Source: MWAR01 sp035388825 (GTDB lineage Bacteria; Muiribacteriota; Ozemobacteria; Ozemobacterales; Ozemobacteraceae). Taken from it: 64,000 bases of DNA. The position numbers and the translations under genes are program-made. The notes under the pieces were generated by a model. The model saw only the letters and a program-made list of their open reading frames with translations. It was not told the origin of the DNA and ran no database searches. Below, piece after piece: positions 8,285-16,092 of the stretch. The stretch's first letter is position 1; each line of letters starts with the position of its first letter. The stretch covers positions 39,551 to 103,550 of the forward strand of contig DAOOQQ010000006.1 in the NCBI GenBank assembly GCA_035388825.1. The letters are read 5' to 3'.

Positions 8285-9522
8285 TGCTGCTGCGGCTGGC
8301 CTGGCGGAACCTGTGGCGCAACCGGCGCCGCACCCAGTTGACCATGGCCGGGATGGTGTTTGCGACCGCGCTGCTCATCTTCACGCTGGCGATGTATGAC
8401 GGCATGCTGTGGGACATGATCGAAAACGTCACCGAAGTGATGACCGGGCACGTCGTCATCGCCCGGGAAGGCTACCAGGACCGGCCCGAACTGCACCGGA
8501 CGATCGGGGGGAGCGACGAGGCCCGGGCGGAAATCGCTTCGGAAGCGGGGGTGCGCGGGGTCTGCAGCCGCGTCTCGGCGTTCGCTCTGCTGAGCTGCGG
8601 CCCGGAGAGAGATGCGAAAACGCAGCCGGGGCGGCTGACGGGAATCGACCCGCTCTCGGAGCGCAGATTCGGCCGGCTTGCCCGGTGCGTCACGCGCGGC
8701 AGGTTTCTGGATTCGGCTTCCGGCACGGAGGCGGTGCTGGGCATCGATCTGGCACGCAGCCTGGGCGCCGGGCCGGGGGCGGAGCTGGTGGTGATCAGCC
8801 AGGCCGCCGATGGTTCGACGGTCACCGAGGTGCTGCCGGTCGCGGGAATCCTCGACACGGGTGACCAGCTACGGGACGGGAGTCTTGTCCTGGTCGGCCT
8901 GGAGACGATGCAGAGGATGTTCGGTCTCGAAGGCCGTCTGCATACCCTGCACGTGTTCCTCGACCGGCCGCTCGCCGCCCGCGAAGCCGCGGCCGCCCTT
9001 TCCCGGCGGCTTTCCGGGCGGGGCCTCGAGGTGCTGCCGTGGCAGGAGCTCCAGCCCCAACTGGCCCAGGTGTTTTCGATCTGGCTGGGGATGCAGGTGT
9101 TCACGATGGGGGTGTTTTACTTCGGCATCGTGCTCATCACCTTCAGCACGATGTCGATGACGTTTCTGGAGCGGCTGCGCGAGTTTGGCATGCTGCGCGC
9201 GATCGGGTTGAAGCCCCGGCAGCTCGTCCTGCTCATCATCCTCGAGGGCGGGCTCATGAGCTCGCTGGCGGGGCTGCTGGGCATGGGGGCCGGAGCTCTT
9301 CTGGGGTGGGGGATCTCGGTCGCGCCGATCGATCTGGGCTGGTTCCTGCCCCCGATCTCGTGGGGCGGAACCACGGTGATCCCGCGCATCCGGGGCGTAC
9401 TCAGCCCTGTCAACGTGGCGATGCCGGGCGGGGTGATGATGCTGCTGGGGGCGGTCGTCGCCCTGTTTCCGGCCTGGAGGCTGTTCTTCCTGCGCCCCGT
9501 CGAGGCGCTGCGGGAGGGCTGA
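8284..9522 (+). CDS. ABC transporter permease, FtsX/LolC-E/MacB type (first of pair)
   Basis: 412 residues from the ATG at 8284 that overlaps the preceding stop. It begins MLLRLAWRNLWRNRRRTQLT, the typical cytoplasmic start of this family. Membrane helix 1 lies at about 22-44, a large periplasmic domain at about 50-265, then three C-terminal helices (about 270-300, 320-345, 375-400) with FGMLRAIGLKPRQL in the FtsX coupling segment. This architecture belongs to the type VII ABC superfamily, which works mechanically on periplasmic substrates. It is followed without a gap by a paralogous permease, as in LolC/LolE. Confidence 0.9.
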   Translation: MLLRLAWRNLWRNRRRTQLTMAGMVFATALLIFTLAMYDGMLWDMIENVTEVMTGHVVIAREGYQDRPELHRTIGGSDEARAEIASEAGVRGVCSRVSAFALLSCGPERDAKTQPGRLTGIDPLSERRFGRLARCVTRGRFLDSASGTEAVLGIDLARSLGAGPGAELVVISQAADGSTVTEVLPVAGILDTGDQLRDGSLVLVGLETMQRMFGLEGRLHTLHVFLDRPLAAREAAAALSRRLSGRGLEVLPWQELQPQLAQVFSIWLGMQVFTMGVFYFGIVLITFSTMSMTFLERLREFGMLRAIGLKPRQLVLLIILEGGLMSSLAGLLGMGAGALLGWGISVAPIDLGWFLPPISWGGTTVIPRIRGVLSPVNVAMPGGVMMLLGAVVALFPAWRLFFLRPVEALREG

Positions 9523-10749
9523 ATGATTCTACGGCTGGCCTGGCGGAACCTGTGGCGGAACCCCCGTCGCACGCTGCTGCAGATGCTCGCGGTCGCCGGG
9601 AGCCTGTTCGTCGCCGTGTTTTTCAACAATCTGGCCTATGGGTCATACCGTCAGATGATCCGTGAGGGCGTGAAGGCGGGTAGCGGACATGTTGGTATAT
9701 ATCATAAACGATACATTGAGGAACGCAAGGTCGAGCAGTGGTTCGTGGTGGGGTCGGCTGCCGTCGCACTGGAAGGCTTGCCCGGGGTGAGCGGGGTGTT
9801 CCCGCGACTGCTGCTGACCTGCCTGGCGCGCACGAGCCATGACGGCTGCGGGGCGGCGATCCTGGGCCTCGACGTCGCGGCCGAGGCCGCCAGCCACCCG
9901 CTCCTGGAACCCCGCCGCCTGGTGTCCGGAACCCTCCCCGCCGGGGCCCGGCAGGTTCTGGTCGGGGACCGGCTGGCTGCCATGCTGCGCCTGGAGCCCG
10001 GCCGGAAGCTGGTGGTCATGTTCCAGGGCGCGGACGGCGAGATCCGCAGCACCCTGTTCCGGGTGTCGGGGATCGTGCACTCCGGGGTGAAACAGATGGA
10101 TGCCGGGATGATCGTGGCCGACCGGAAGGAGCTGGGCGAGGCATTCGGCGCTCCCGATGCGGCTCACGAGCTGGCGATCCTGCTCGACGACCCCGTGCGG
10201 GGAGGGGAGGTGCGCGCGGCGATCGAGGCTGGGTGCGGACTTCCCGCCTCGACGGCGGCCTTCCCGTGGGAGAAAGCGATGCCGCAGCTGGATGGGGCGA
10301 TCCGGATGGACCGGGTCCAGTTCCGGTTCATGATTCTGATTCTCGCCATGATCGTCGGGCTGGGCGCGGCGAACACCCTGTTGATGAGCGTCGTCGAGCG
10401 GACGCGGGAGTTCGGCCTGGTGCGCGCCCTCGGCTTCGGGCCCGCGGCGGTCAGGGCCCTGGTGATGGCCGAAGGGGTGATGCTCGGCCTGCTCGGCATG
10501 GCGCTCGGTACGGTCCTGGGGCTGCTCGCCACCTGGCATGCCTCGGTTCACGGGATCGATTTCTCGTCCCTGATGGGCGAGGCCGAACTCGCCGGCATGC
10601 TCATCGACCCGGTCATCTTCAGCGGCTGGGATCATGTGACGACCTTCTGGTTCAATCTCGGCATGCTTGCGGTGGTGGCGGCCGCCTCGCTGTATCCGGC
10701 GCACAAGGCGCTGCAGATTGGGCCTGCGCAGGCCATGCGCACGTTCTGA
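9523..10749 (+). CDS. ABC transporter permease, FtsX/LolC-E type (second of pair)
   Basis: 408 residues, starting on the base after the stop of the first permease. It begins MILRLAWRNLWRNPRRTLLQ, almost repeating its neighbour, so the two are paralogues from a duplication and probably form a heterodimer. TM1 is at about 20-40, a periplasmic domain at about 45-260, and the FtsX domain with three helices at about 265-405 (EFGLVRALGFGPAAVRALVM). An unusual A/T-rich codon tract (9688-9717, codons for HVGIYHKRYI) interrupts the otherwise GC-ending codons in the early periplasmic domain. Confidence 0.9.
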   Translation: MILRLAWRNLWRNPRRTLLQMLAVAGSLFVAVFFNNLAYGSYRQMIREGVKAGSGHVGIYHKRYIEERKVEQWFVVGSAAVALEGLPGVSGVFPRLLLTCLARTSHDGCGAAILGLDVAAEAASHPLLEPRRLVSGTLPAGARQVLVGDRLAAMLRLEPGRKLVVMFQGADGEIRSTLFRVSGIVHSGVKQMDAGMIVADRKELGEAFGAPDAAHELAILLDDPVRGGEVRAAIEAGCGLPASTAAFPWEKAMPQLDGAIRMDRVQFRFMILILAMIVGLGAANTLLMSVVERTREFGLVRALGFGPAAVRALVMAEGVMLGLLGMALGTVLGLLATWHASVHGIDFSSLMGEAELAGMLIDPVIFSGWDHVTTFWFNLGMLAVVAAASLYPAHKALQIGPAQAMRTF

Positions 10750-10764
10750 CACGGGAGAAGAAGG

Positions 10765-11472
10765 ATGAGGGGAATCCGGATCGGGAAGGTTTCGAAAAGC
10801 TATCGGGAAGCCGGCGGCGAGGTGCGGGCGATCGACGCCCTCGATCTGACGGTCGGTGCCGGGGAGTTCACGGTTATCGCCGGGCCGTCCGGCAGCGGCA
10901 AGACGACGCTGCTGAATCTTGTCGGCGGCCTCGACCGGCCCGACACCGGGGAGGTGTTTCTCGACGAGTATGCCCTGCAGACGATGTCCGATGCCGAGCT
11001 TACGGAACTGCGGCTGCGGCGGATCGGATTCGTGTTCCAGGCATTCAATCTCCTGCCCGTGCTGTCCGTGTTCGAAAACATCCAGTTCATCCTTCAGATC
11101 CAGGGGGTTGCCGAGTCCGACCACGCCGGCCGAATCCTGCCCCTGCTGAAGGAGCTTGGCCTCGAAGGTCTGGAAAACCGCTTCCCGCCGCAGCTGAGCG
11201 GTGGCCAGCAGCAGCGTGTCGCCGTCGCGCGGGCGATGATCGGCCGGCCGCGGGTGGTCCTCGCCGACGAGCCCACCGCCAACCTCGACTCGGAAAACGC
11301 CATGGCGTTACTGCATCTGATGAAGCGGCTCAATGCCGAACAGGGGGTCACGTTCCTGTTCAGTTCCCACGACCAGAGGGTCATCGAGACGGCCCGACGG
11401 GTCGTGCGGCTGCGCGACGGCCGGATCGAGTCGGATGAGTGCCGGTCCGGATCGGAGACGGCGCAGGGATGA
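10765..11472 (+). CDS. ABC transporter ATP-binding protein, LolD/MacB type
   Basis: 235 residues with all nucleotide-binding motifs: Walker A GPSGSGKTT (about 39-47), Q-loop FVFQAFNLLPVLSV, signature LSGGQQQRVAVARAM (about 145-159), Walker B VVLADEPTANLDS and the H-loop in SSHDQRV. Length and the EPTANLD sequence match the LolD/MacB subfamily that partners FtsX-type permeases. It follows the second permease by 15 bases with an AGAAGG ribosome site and overlaps the next gene by 4 bases. Confidence 0.92.
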   Translation: MRGIRIGKVSKSYREAGGEVRAIDALDLTVGAGEFTVIAGPSGSGKTTLLNLVGGLDRPDTGEVFLDEYALQTMSDAELTELRLRRIGFVFQAFNLLPVLSVFENIQFILQIQGVAESDHAGRILPLLKELGLEGLENRFPPQLSGGQQQRVAVARAMIGRPRVVLADEPTANLDSENAMALLHLMKRLNAEQGVTFLFSSHDQRVIETARRVVRLRDGRIESDECRSGSETAQG

Positions 11473-12731
11473 GATGGAACAGGCGGCCCCGACGGAACAC
11501 AGGGATAATCCTTGTAACTCTTTTTCATTTGATGCGATCGTGCGGGCTCGAAGCCGGACCGATCACCCAGACATGGGCCTGGCGCACGATCTGCCAGGGC
11601 CTGGCGTATACCGAAGGAACCACCCGGCTGGTTCCCGGACTGCCACGCGCTCACCTCGTGACGCAGGAGCTGCTGAGATACGGAGTGAGCGGGGAGGCGG
11701 GTGCGGTCAGATTCCAGCTCGGATACGAGATATCCGGCGTCTGGCGCGGTCAGGAGGCGCCGTTCCGGGACGCGGGCGTCCGTCTCGTCGGCCGGCCTGA
11801 CGATGCCGGACTGCCGAATCTCGTCGAGACCCGCGGTGTGTTCCGGCGGACGGAGCGGAGCCTGGTGAGCGGAACCATCGAGCGGATGCAGGCCTCGTGG
11901 CGGTCGGGGGTGATCGACATCGATCTCGGCCGGCAGCCGGTGAGCCTGGGAACCAGTCATTTCATCGGGGTTCTGGACGTTCTGGCCCCGTTTTCCCCCG
12001 GCTATCTCGACGCCACGTTCAAGCCAGGCATCGATGCGGTGCGGTTCCGGACCAGATCCGGGGAGACTGGCGAAGGAGAACTGATCCTCGTTCCCGCCCG
12101 GTCGATGCGGGAACGGGCGGTCCTGGGCCGTCTGCGCCGCACCCTCGGCGGGATCGACGCGGAGATCGTGGCGGGCCGGTTCCGGAGCCGGGAGATGGCC
12201 GGCATCGGGTGGGAGGGGGAAAAGCGGGGGTGGAATCTGTGGGGGGAGGCGGCCCTGTTCACGCGGAGGCCCGGTGCCGAAGCCCGTCGAGCCGGCCCGG
12301 CCGGGTGTGCCCGGTCACTGATCGCAGGCGCGGAACGGCAGATCCGTTCGGGCACGCGTGCCGGGATCGCCTGGTTCCATCAGGATTTCGGCGTCGTCGA
12401 CCCGGCGGCGCTGCCGGAGGTGGTGAGCGATGCCCCGTTCCGCGAGGGATGGCGGTATCTGGCCGGGCGGCGGTATGTTCTGGCCACGTTCGACCAGGAG
12501 CTGGACCCCCTCGTGCGTCTCGATCTGGCGATGGTCGCGAATGCGTGCGACGGCTCGACGCTGTGGCAGCCGAAACTCGTTTTCAACACCGGGGATGATT
12601 CCGATCTGACGCTGTTCGCGTGGGTGGGAGCCGGTGCTGATGCCGGGATCGGGCCCCGCGGCCCCGTTCCGGGGTCGGAGTTCGGCTCCGTCGCAGACGG
12701 CATCGGGTTTCTCTCCCGGTGGTTTTTCTGA
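11469..12731 (+). CDS. Hypothetical exported protein of the LolA/FtsX operon
   Basis: 420 residues from the ATG at 11469, which overlaps the ATPase stop (ATGA). A hydrophobic segment (about 11-30, TGIILVTLFHLMRSCG, with a Cys that could be a lipobox remnant) suggests export. The rest has alternating hydrophobic and polar residues, many Arg/Gly pairs and few helices, as expected for an outer-membrane beta-barrel. An example is WRSGVIDIDLGRQPVSLGTSHFIGVLD, part of which resembles a barrel strand-turn-strand. I recognise no named family. Tight coupling to the ABC genes argues that it is the outer-membrane or periplasmic end of the same transport route. Confidence 0.7.
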   Translation: MRWNRRPRRNTGIILVTLFHLMRSCGLEAGPITQTWAWRTICQGLAYTEGTTRLVPGLPRAHLVTQELLRYGVSGEAGAVRFQLGYEISGVWRGQEAPFRDAGVRLVGRPDDAGLPNLVETRGVFRRTERSLVSGTIERMQASWRSGVIDIDLGRQPVSLGTSHFIGVLDVLAPFSPGYLDATFKPGIDAVRFRTRSGETGEGELILVPARSMRERAVLGRLRRTLGGIDAEIVAGRFRSREMAGIGWEGEKRGWNLWGEAALFTRRPGAEARRAGPAGCARSLIAGAERQIRSGTRAGIAWFHQDFGVVDPAALPEVVSDAPFREGWRYLAGRRYVLATFDQELDPLVRLDLAMVANACDGSTLWQPKLVFNTGDDSDLTLFAWVGAGADAGIGPRGPVPGSEFGSVADGIGFLSRWFF

Positions 12732-12758
12732 CCCGGGAACCGTCAAACGACCGGGTCA
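12729..12758. terminator. Shared hairpin between convergent genes
   Basis: TGACCCGG (12729-12736) pairs with CCGGGTCA (12751-12758). The hairpin contains the stop codons of both the operon protein before it (plus) and queH (minus). There is no long T-run, so its strength as a terminator is uncertain. Confidence 0.4.
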
Positions 12759-13309
12759 GTCTCGAACCGCAGTTTCGGGGCGAACCGGTCGCGTTCGCTG
12801 AACATGCAGCCGCAATATTTCTGTCGATATAATTCGTGCGCTCGCGCCTCGGCGTGGGTCGTGGAAAAAGCGGGGCGCAGATCCGTGTCGACGAACGAGA
12901 CGCCGTGGGTCCGGCCGGCCTCGTGGCCGATCGAGACGAGCAGGTCGTGGTCCTGGTAGGGGCTGATCAGCAGGGTCGTGGAGAATGCCGGAATGCCGTC
13001 CCGGCGGGCCCGGGCCGCCGTCGCCCCAAGCCGCATCCGGAAACAGGCGGCGCATCGTGCCGGGCCGAAATCCCCCTGGAGAGCCGTGAGAAACCGGTCC
13101 AGGCCATAGGAAACATCTCCCCAGCGAATCTCGGCATGCAGGAGGCCGGCCATCTTCCGGAACGATTCGAACCGGGCGTGATACTCGGTGAGCGGATGGA
13201 TGTTCGGATTCTCCCAGAACAGCACCATCTCCCTGGCCCCGGCGGATTTCAGGTGCGGCCAGGCGCCGCTCAGGCAGGGGCCGCAACAGGTATGGAGGAG
13301 GAGGCTCAC
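12743..13309 (-). CDS. queH: Epoxyqueuosine reductase QueH
   Basis: 188 residues, the usual length for QueH (formerly DUF208). The start MSLLLHTCCGPC carries the Cys-Cys-x-x-Cys cluster; further cysteines are in ARCAACFRMRL (about 100-110) and KYCGCMFSE (near 175), the metal and Fe-S ligands of the family. QueH reduces epoxyqueuosine to queuosine at the tRNA wobble position and replaces the cobalamin-dependent QueG. It begins 13 bases after miaB, so two tRNA anticodon-loop modification genes form an operon. The codons for ELYRQKYC (12815-12834) form an A/T-rich tract. Confidence 0.9.
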   Translation of the reverse strand: MSLLLHTCCGPCLSGAWPHLKSAGAREMVLFWENPNIHPLTEYHARFESFRKMAGLLHAEIRWGDVSYGLDRFLTALQGDFGPARCAACFRMRLGATAARARRDGIPAFSTTLLISPYQDHDLLVSIGHEAGRTHGVSFVDTDLRPAFSTTHAEARAHELYRQKYCGCMFSERDRFAPKLRFETDPVV

Positions 13310-13322
13310 GTGCGGCCTCCCG

Positions 13323-14648
13323 TCAGACGCGGGTGCCGGACATCGTCCAGAGGCGGGCCCGGTCGATCTTCACCGTGATGAACCGGCCGATCAGGTCGGG
13401 AGTGCCGGCGAAATCGACGACCCTGCCGGTGCGCGTCTTTCCGAGAAGATGGCCGGGGGTGCGGCCGGATTCGCTCTCGACCAGCAGCTCGAACGTGCGC
13501 CCAACCTGGCGGCTGCTTTCCTCCTCGGCGATCGCATTCTGAACCTCGATCAGCCGGGCGAGGCGGGCCTTGCGCTCCTCTTCGGGAAGCAGGCCCGGCA
13601 TCGTCGCCGCCGGCGTTCCTTCGCGGGGGGAATAGTAGTAGGTATATGCCGACTCGTATCGCACCTCTCGAACGAGGGAAAGGGTCGCTTCGAACTCGCT
13701 CTCGGTTTCGGTCGGGAAGCCGCAGATCAGGTCCGTGGTGATGCAGGCCCCAGGAATGAGTTCGCGGACGTTTCGGACGAGATCGAGATACCGCTGCCGC
13801 GTGTACCCCCGGTTCATCAGGGAAAGAATGCGGTCCGATCCGGCCTGGGCGGGCAGATGGAACTGCTCGCACAACTTCGAGAGGCGGGACATGCGCAGAA
13901 GGGCGTCGCGGGTGAAATCCCGGGGGTGCGAAGTGAGGAACCGCACCCAGCGGATTCCCGGAATCTGCTCGACCTCTTCGAGAAGTGTTGCGAATCCTTC
14001 CGCCATGCCCAGATCTTTTCCATAGGCGTTGACGTTCTGTCCGAGAAGGGTGATCTCGACGACGCCCTTTGCCGCCAGGTCGCGGATGAACGCAAGGAGT
14101 TCCGTGAGGGGGCGGGAAACCTCGGGGCCTCGGACATGGGGAACGATGCAGTAGGAACAGAAATTGGTGCAGCCCCGGATGATGTTGACGAGCGCGGAAA
14201 AAGGACGCTCGAGAAGAATGCCGTCGACATGTTCCCCGTCGAAGCTGCCGATCGCGGCGAAGGCTCCGGTGGCCTGCTGCTGATGAGCCTGCTGGAGAAG
14301 GAGGGGCAGGGTGGGGATATCGTTCGGTCCGAACACGAGATCGACATGGGGGAGAAGCTCGAACAGGCGATCCTGCTTGGCCTGGGCAACGCAGCCGGCA
14401 ATTCCGATCAGCAGGTGTGGACGGCGTTTCTTGAGGCTCTGGAGCGACTGGATGCGGCTCACGAGCCGCTGCTCGGCATGTTCCCGCACGCAGCAGGTGT
14501 TGTAGAGGATGAGATCGGCATCGGCTTCAGTGGTGGTTTCCGAATACCCGAGGCCGGTCAGCATGCCGCGGATCCGTTGGGCATCCGCCTGGTTCATCTG
14601 ACACCCGAAGGTGGTCAGGAAAAAATGCTGAGTTCCGCTGGATTTCAT
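13323..14648 (-). CDS. miaB: tRNA-2-methylthio-N6-dimethylallyladenosine synthase MiaB
   Basis: 441 residues. The N-terminal UPF0004 domain has TFGCQMNQADAQ (about 13-24) and two further cysteines for the auxiliary cluster (NTCCVREHAEQR and IAGCVAQAKQD). The radical SAM CxxxCxxC is in CTNFCSYCIVPHVRGPE (about 155-171). The TRAM domain forms the C-terminus (about 370-440). MiaB methylthiolates A37 of tRNAs reading UNN codons. MiaB rather than MtaB or RimO is supported by the CIVPHVRG sequence and the pairing with queH. Confidence 0.93.
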   Translation of the reverse strand: MKSSGTQHFFLTTFGCQMNQADAQRIRGMLTGLGYSETTTEADADLILYNTCCVREHAEQRLVSRIQSLQSLKKRRPHLLIGIAGCVAQAKQDRLFELLPHVDLVFGPNDIPTLPLLLQQAHQQQATGAFAAIGSFDGEHVDGILLERPFSALVNIIRGCTNFCSYCIVPHVRGPEVSRPLTELLAFIRDLAAKGVVEITLLGQNVNAYGKDLGMAEGFATLLEEVEQIPGIRWVRFLTSHPRDFTRDALLRMSRLSKLCEQFHLPAQAGSDRILSLMNRGYTRQRYLDLVRNVRELIPGACITTDLICGFPTETESEFEATLSLVREVRYESAYTYYYSPREGTPAATMPGLLPEEERKARLARLIEVQNAIAEEESSRQVGRTFELLVESESGRTPGHLLGKTRTGRVVDFAGTPDLIGRFITVKIDRARLWTMSGTRV

Positions 14649-14935
14649 AAGAGCGTGATTTTACCATAAATACAGGAAGGAGTGTCGAAGCTTGTGTTAT
14701 CAGTATTATGATATGGCTTTGATAATTACCGATAACGTTATCGATTGAAAAGTGAATATGTTTGGATTTCTTTCCCTATTACAGAGTAGAGAGGGGATTT
14801 TCTGTTGACGAATGGTGAGGCTTATTGCATAGTTCCTCTATTCTAGAGGGAGATGTGTCCATCATAGCGGCTTTCAGACCGAATCGAACCCACAGGATCG
14901 ACAAAAATTTCAACACAGCATGAACTGCTGGAGGA
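14649..14935. promoter_or_regulatory. A/T-rich divergent regulatory region with a 14-base palindrome
   Basis: This 287-base gap between miaB (minus) and the secreted protein gene (plus) is clearly richer in A/T than its surroundings. It contains a perfect palindrome CGATAACGTTATCG at 14730-14743, which looks like a repressor or activator operator. A possible -35 TTGACG (14805-14810) is followed 17 bases later by CATAGT (14828-14833) ahead of the plus-strand gene. No gene was seen in it. Confidence 0.5.
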
Positions 14936-15775
14936 ATGATGAAAACTACCCGCTTGATCATAACTGCCATCATCGGCTTCTGTTTTGCCCTGACCGCTCT
15001 GCCGGCAGTTTTTGCCGATTCTGCCTCTGCTGCACGGTTGTCTTCCGATGAACCTGTTTCCGATGCCCCGGTTGCTTCACCGGATGGTTCGGCAAGTCAG
15101 CTTCCGCCCATGGATTTTGCCCCCGTTGACTCCACGGCTGCAGAACCGGCAGCCAACAAAGAAATGAGTTCGACGCCGAAGAGTTCCCGGAAGATTCGGG
15201 AATACTGGCTGAAGATTCATGCCGATGAAATGGCGGGTATCGCGAAGCGCGAAGAAATGCCCGTCGAGCCCGGTGTCAACGTCGCGCCGGCGCCGGTTGA
15301 GCCGGTTGTGAGCGTTTCCGAGACGAAGCCTGTGGAAGAAAAAGCCGCGGTTGCTCCGGCTCCAGCTGCCGTCGAGACGAACAATCTCGGCATCGAAAAG
15401 CCGATTCCCCATTCCGAGGCTCCGGTTGTCGTTCAGGGCGCCGCCCGGGAGCACAAGGATGTCGTCGTGAGCAAGGATGATATCGCTCCGCCCGCTGACG
15501 GACAGGCCATGGAACAAGCGTCGGATCTGCCGTTGTTTTCAGCCGCTCTTGCAAAGATGACTGCCCGACGGGCTCAGCGTGAGGCTGATGCCAAACGCCT
15601 GAACATCATTCTGCCGAGCCAGGGGGGCGCTGCGGACAAGGTGCCTGCAAGCCTCAAGAAGCTCAATGCTACCGTCTCGGAGTTGATCGAGCGGAGAGGC
15701 ACGAAGTTTTCTTTCGATACCGTCGCTGAGTCTGGAGCTCTTGCCGGCACCCCTGCGCCAGCCGAGAATAAATAA
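14936..15775 (+). CDS. Ala/Pro/Val-rich secreted protein of unknown function
   Basis: 279 residues with two adjacent ATG codons (14936 and 14939); GGAGGA ends just before them, so the second may be used. A signal peptide (about 1-28, ending VFADSASA) is followed by a low-complexity chain rich in Ala, Pro, Val, Glu and Ser, with repeated EPV and APAPVE units (about 100-150). A short, more structured C-terminal part follows (about 190-265, with LFSAALAKMTARRAQREADAKRLN). It resembles periplasmic spacer proteins, with no recognised domain. Its codons are less GC-rich than those of neighbours and it has its own A/T-rich promoter region, so it may be separately regulated. Confidence 0.75.
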   Translation: MMKTTRLIITAIIGFCFALTALPAVFADSASAARLSSDEPVSDAPVASPDGSASQLPPMDFAPVDSTAAEPAANKEMSSTPKSSRKIREYWLKIHADEMAGIAKREEMPVEPGVNVAPAPVEPVVSVSETKPVEEKAAVAPAPAAVETNNLGIEKPIPHSEAPVVVQGAAREHKDVVVSKDDIAPPADGQAMEQASDLPLFSAALAKMTARRAQREADAKRLNIILPSQGGAADKVPASLKKLNATVSELIERRGTKFSFDTVAESGALAGTPAPAENK

Positions 15776-15792
15776 CTTCTCCATCATGCACG

Positions 15793-15823
15793 ACGCCCCG
15801 ACGGCGTTTCGTCGTCGGGGCGT
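15793..15823. terminator. Bidirectional hairpin between convergent genes
   Basis: An 11-base perfect stem (ACGCCCCGACG with CGTCGGGGCGT) closes a 9-base loop between the secreted protein (plus) and the small lipoprotein (minus). No strong T-run follows on either side. Confidence 0.6.
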
Positions 15824-15846
15824 TCGGGAAGCCTGCCGGGTCTTCG

Positions 15847-16020
15847 TCAGCGGATGCTTCCGGTGCAGGAAGCGAAGTCTTCCGCGTTTCCTGCACCGAT
15901 GGTGTTATACCTGATTCTTTGTCCCGTGCTTTCGTCGTCTGCTCCGCATCCGGTGATCACTGCGGGCAGCAGGACCAGGGCCAGGGCTACGAATAACCAA
16001 ACGAAATTCTGATAATTCAT
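15847..16020 (-). CDS. Small lipoprotein, 57 residues
   Basis: The ATG at 16020 is preceded by AAGGGGGAA at good spacing. The protein begins MNYQNFVWLFVALALVLLPA, a short signal peptide, and runs into the lipobox ITGC (Cys about 25). This gives a mature lipoprotein of only about 33 residues, rich in Gly, Asp and Ser, with a second Cys near the end. I know no family for it. Small lipoproteins of this type are often dismissed as noise; here the ribosome site, signal peptide and lipobox support a real gene. The gene's 3' part also encodes a strong inverted repeat. Confidence 0.7.
   Translation of the reverse strand: MNYQNFVWLFVALALVLLPAVITGCGADDESTGQRIRYNTIGAGNAEDFASCTGSIR
15861..15898. repeat. 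Inverted repeat inside the 3' end of the small lipoprotein gene
   Basis: CGGTGCAGGAA (15861-15871) is the exact reverse complement of TTCCTGCACCG (15888-15898), with a 16-base loop. An 11-base perfect stem within coding sequence is unusual; it may stabilise or terminate the mRNA. Confidence 0.7.
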
Positions 16021-16092
16021 GGGTGGTTCCCCCTTCTGCAAATCGTACCTGCGGAGGTTTTCGGCAGAATGTGCAGGTTTTCGAAGGGACCT

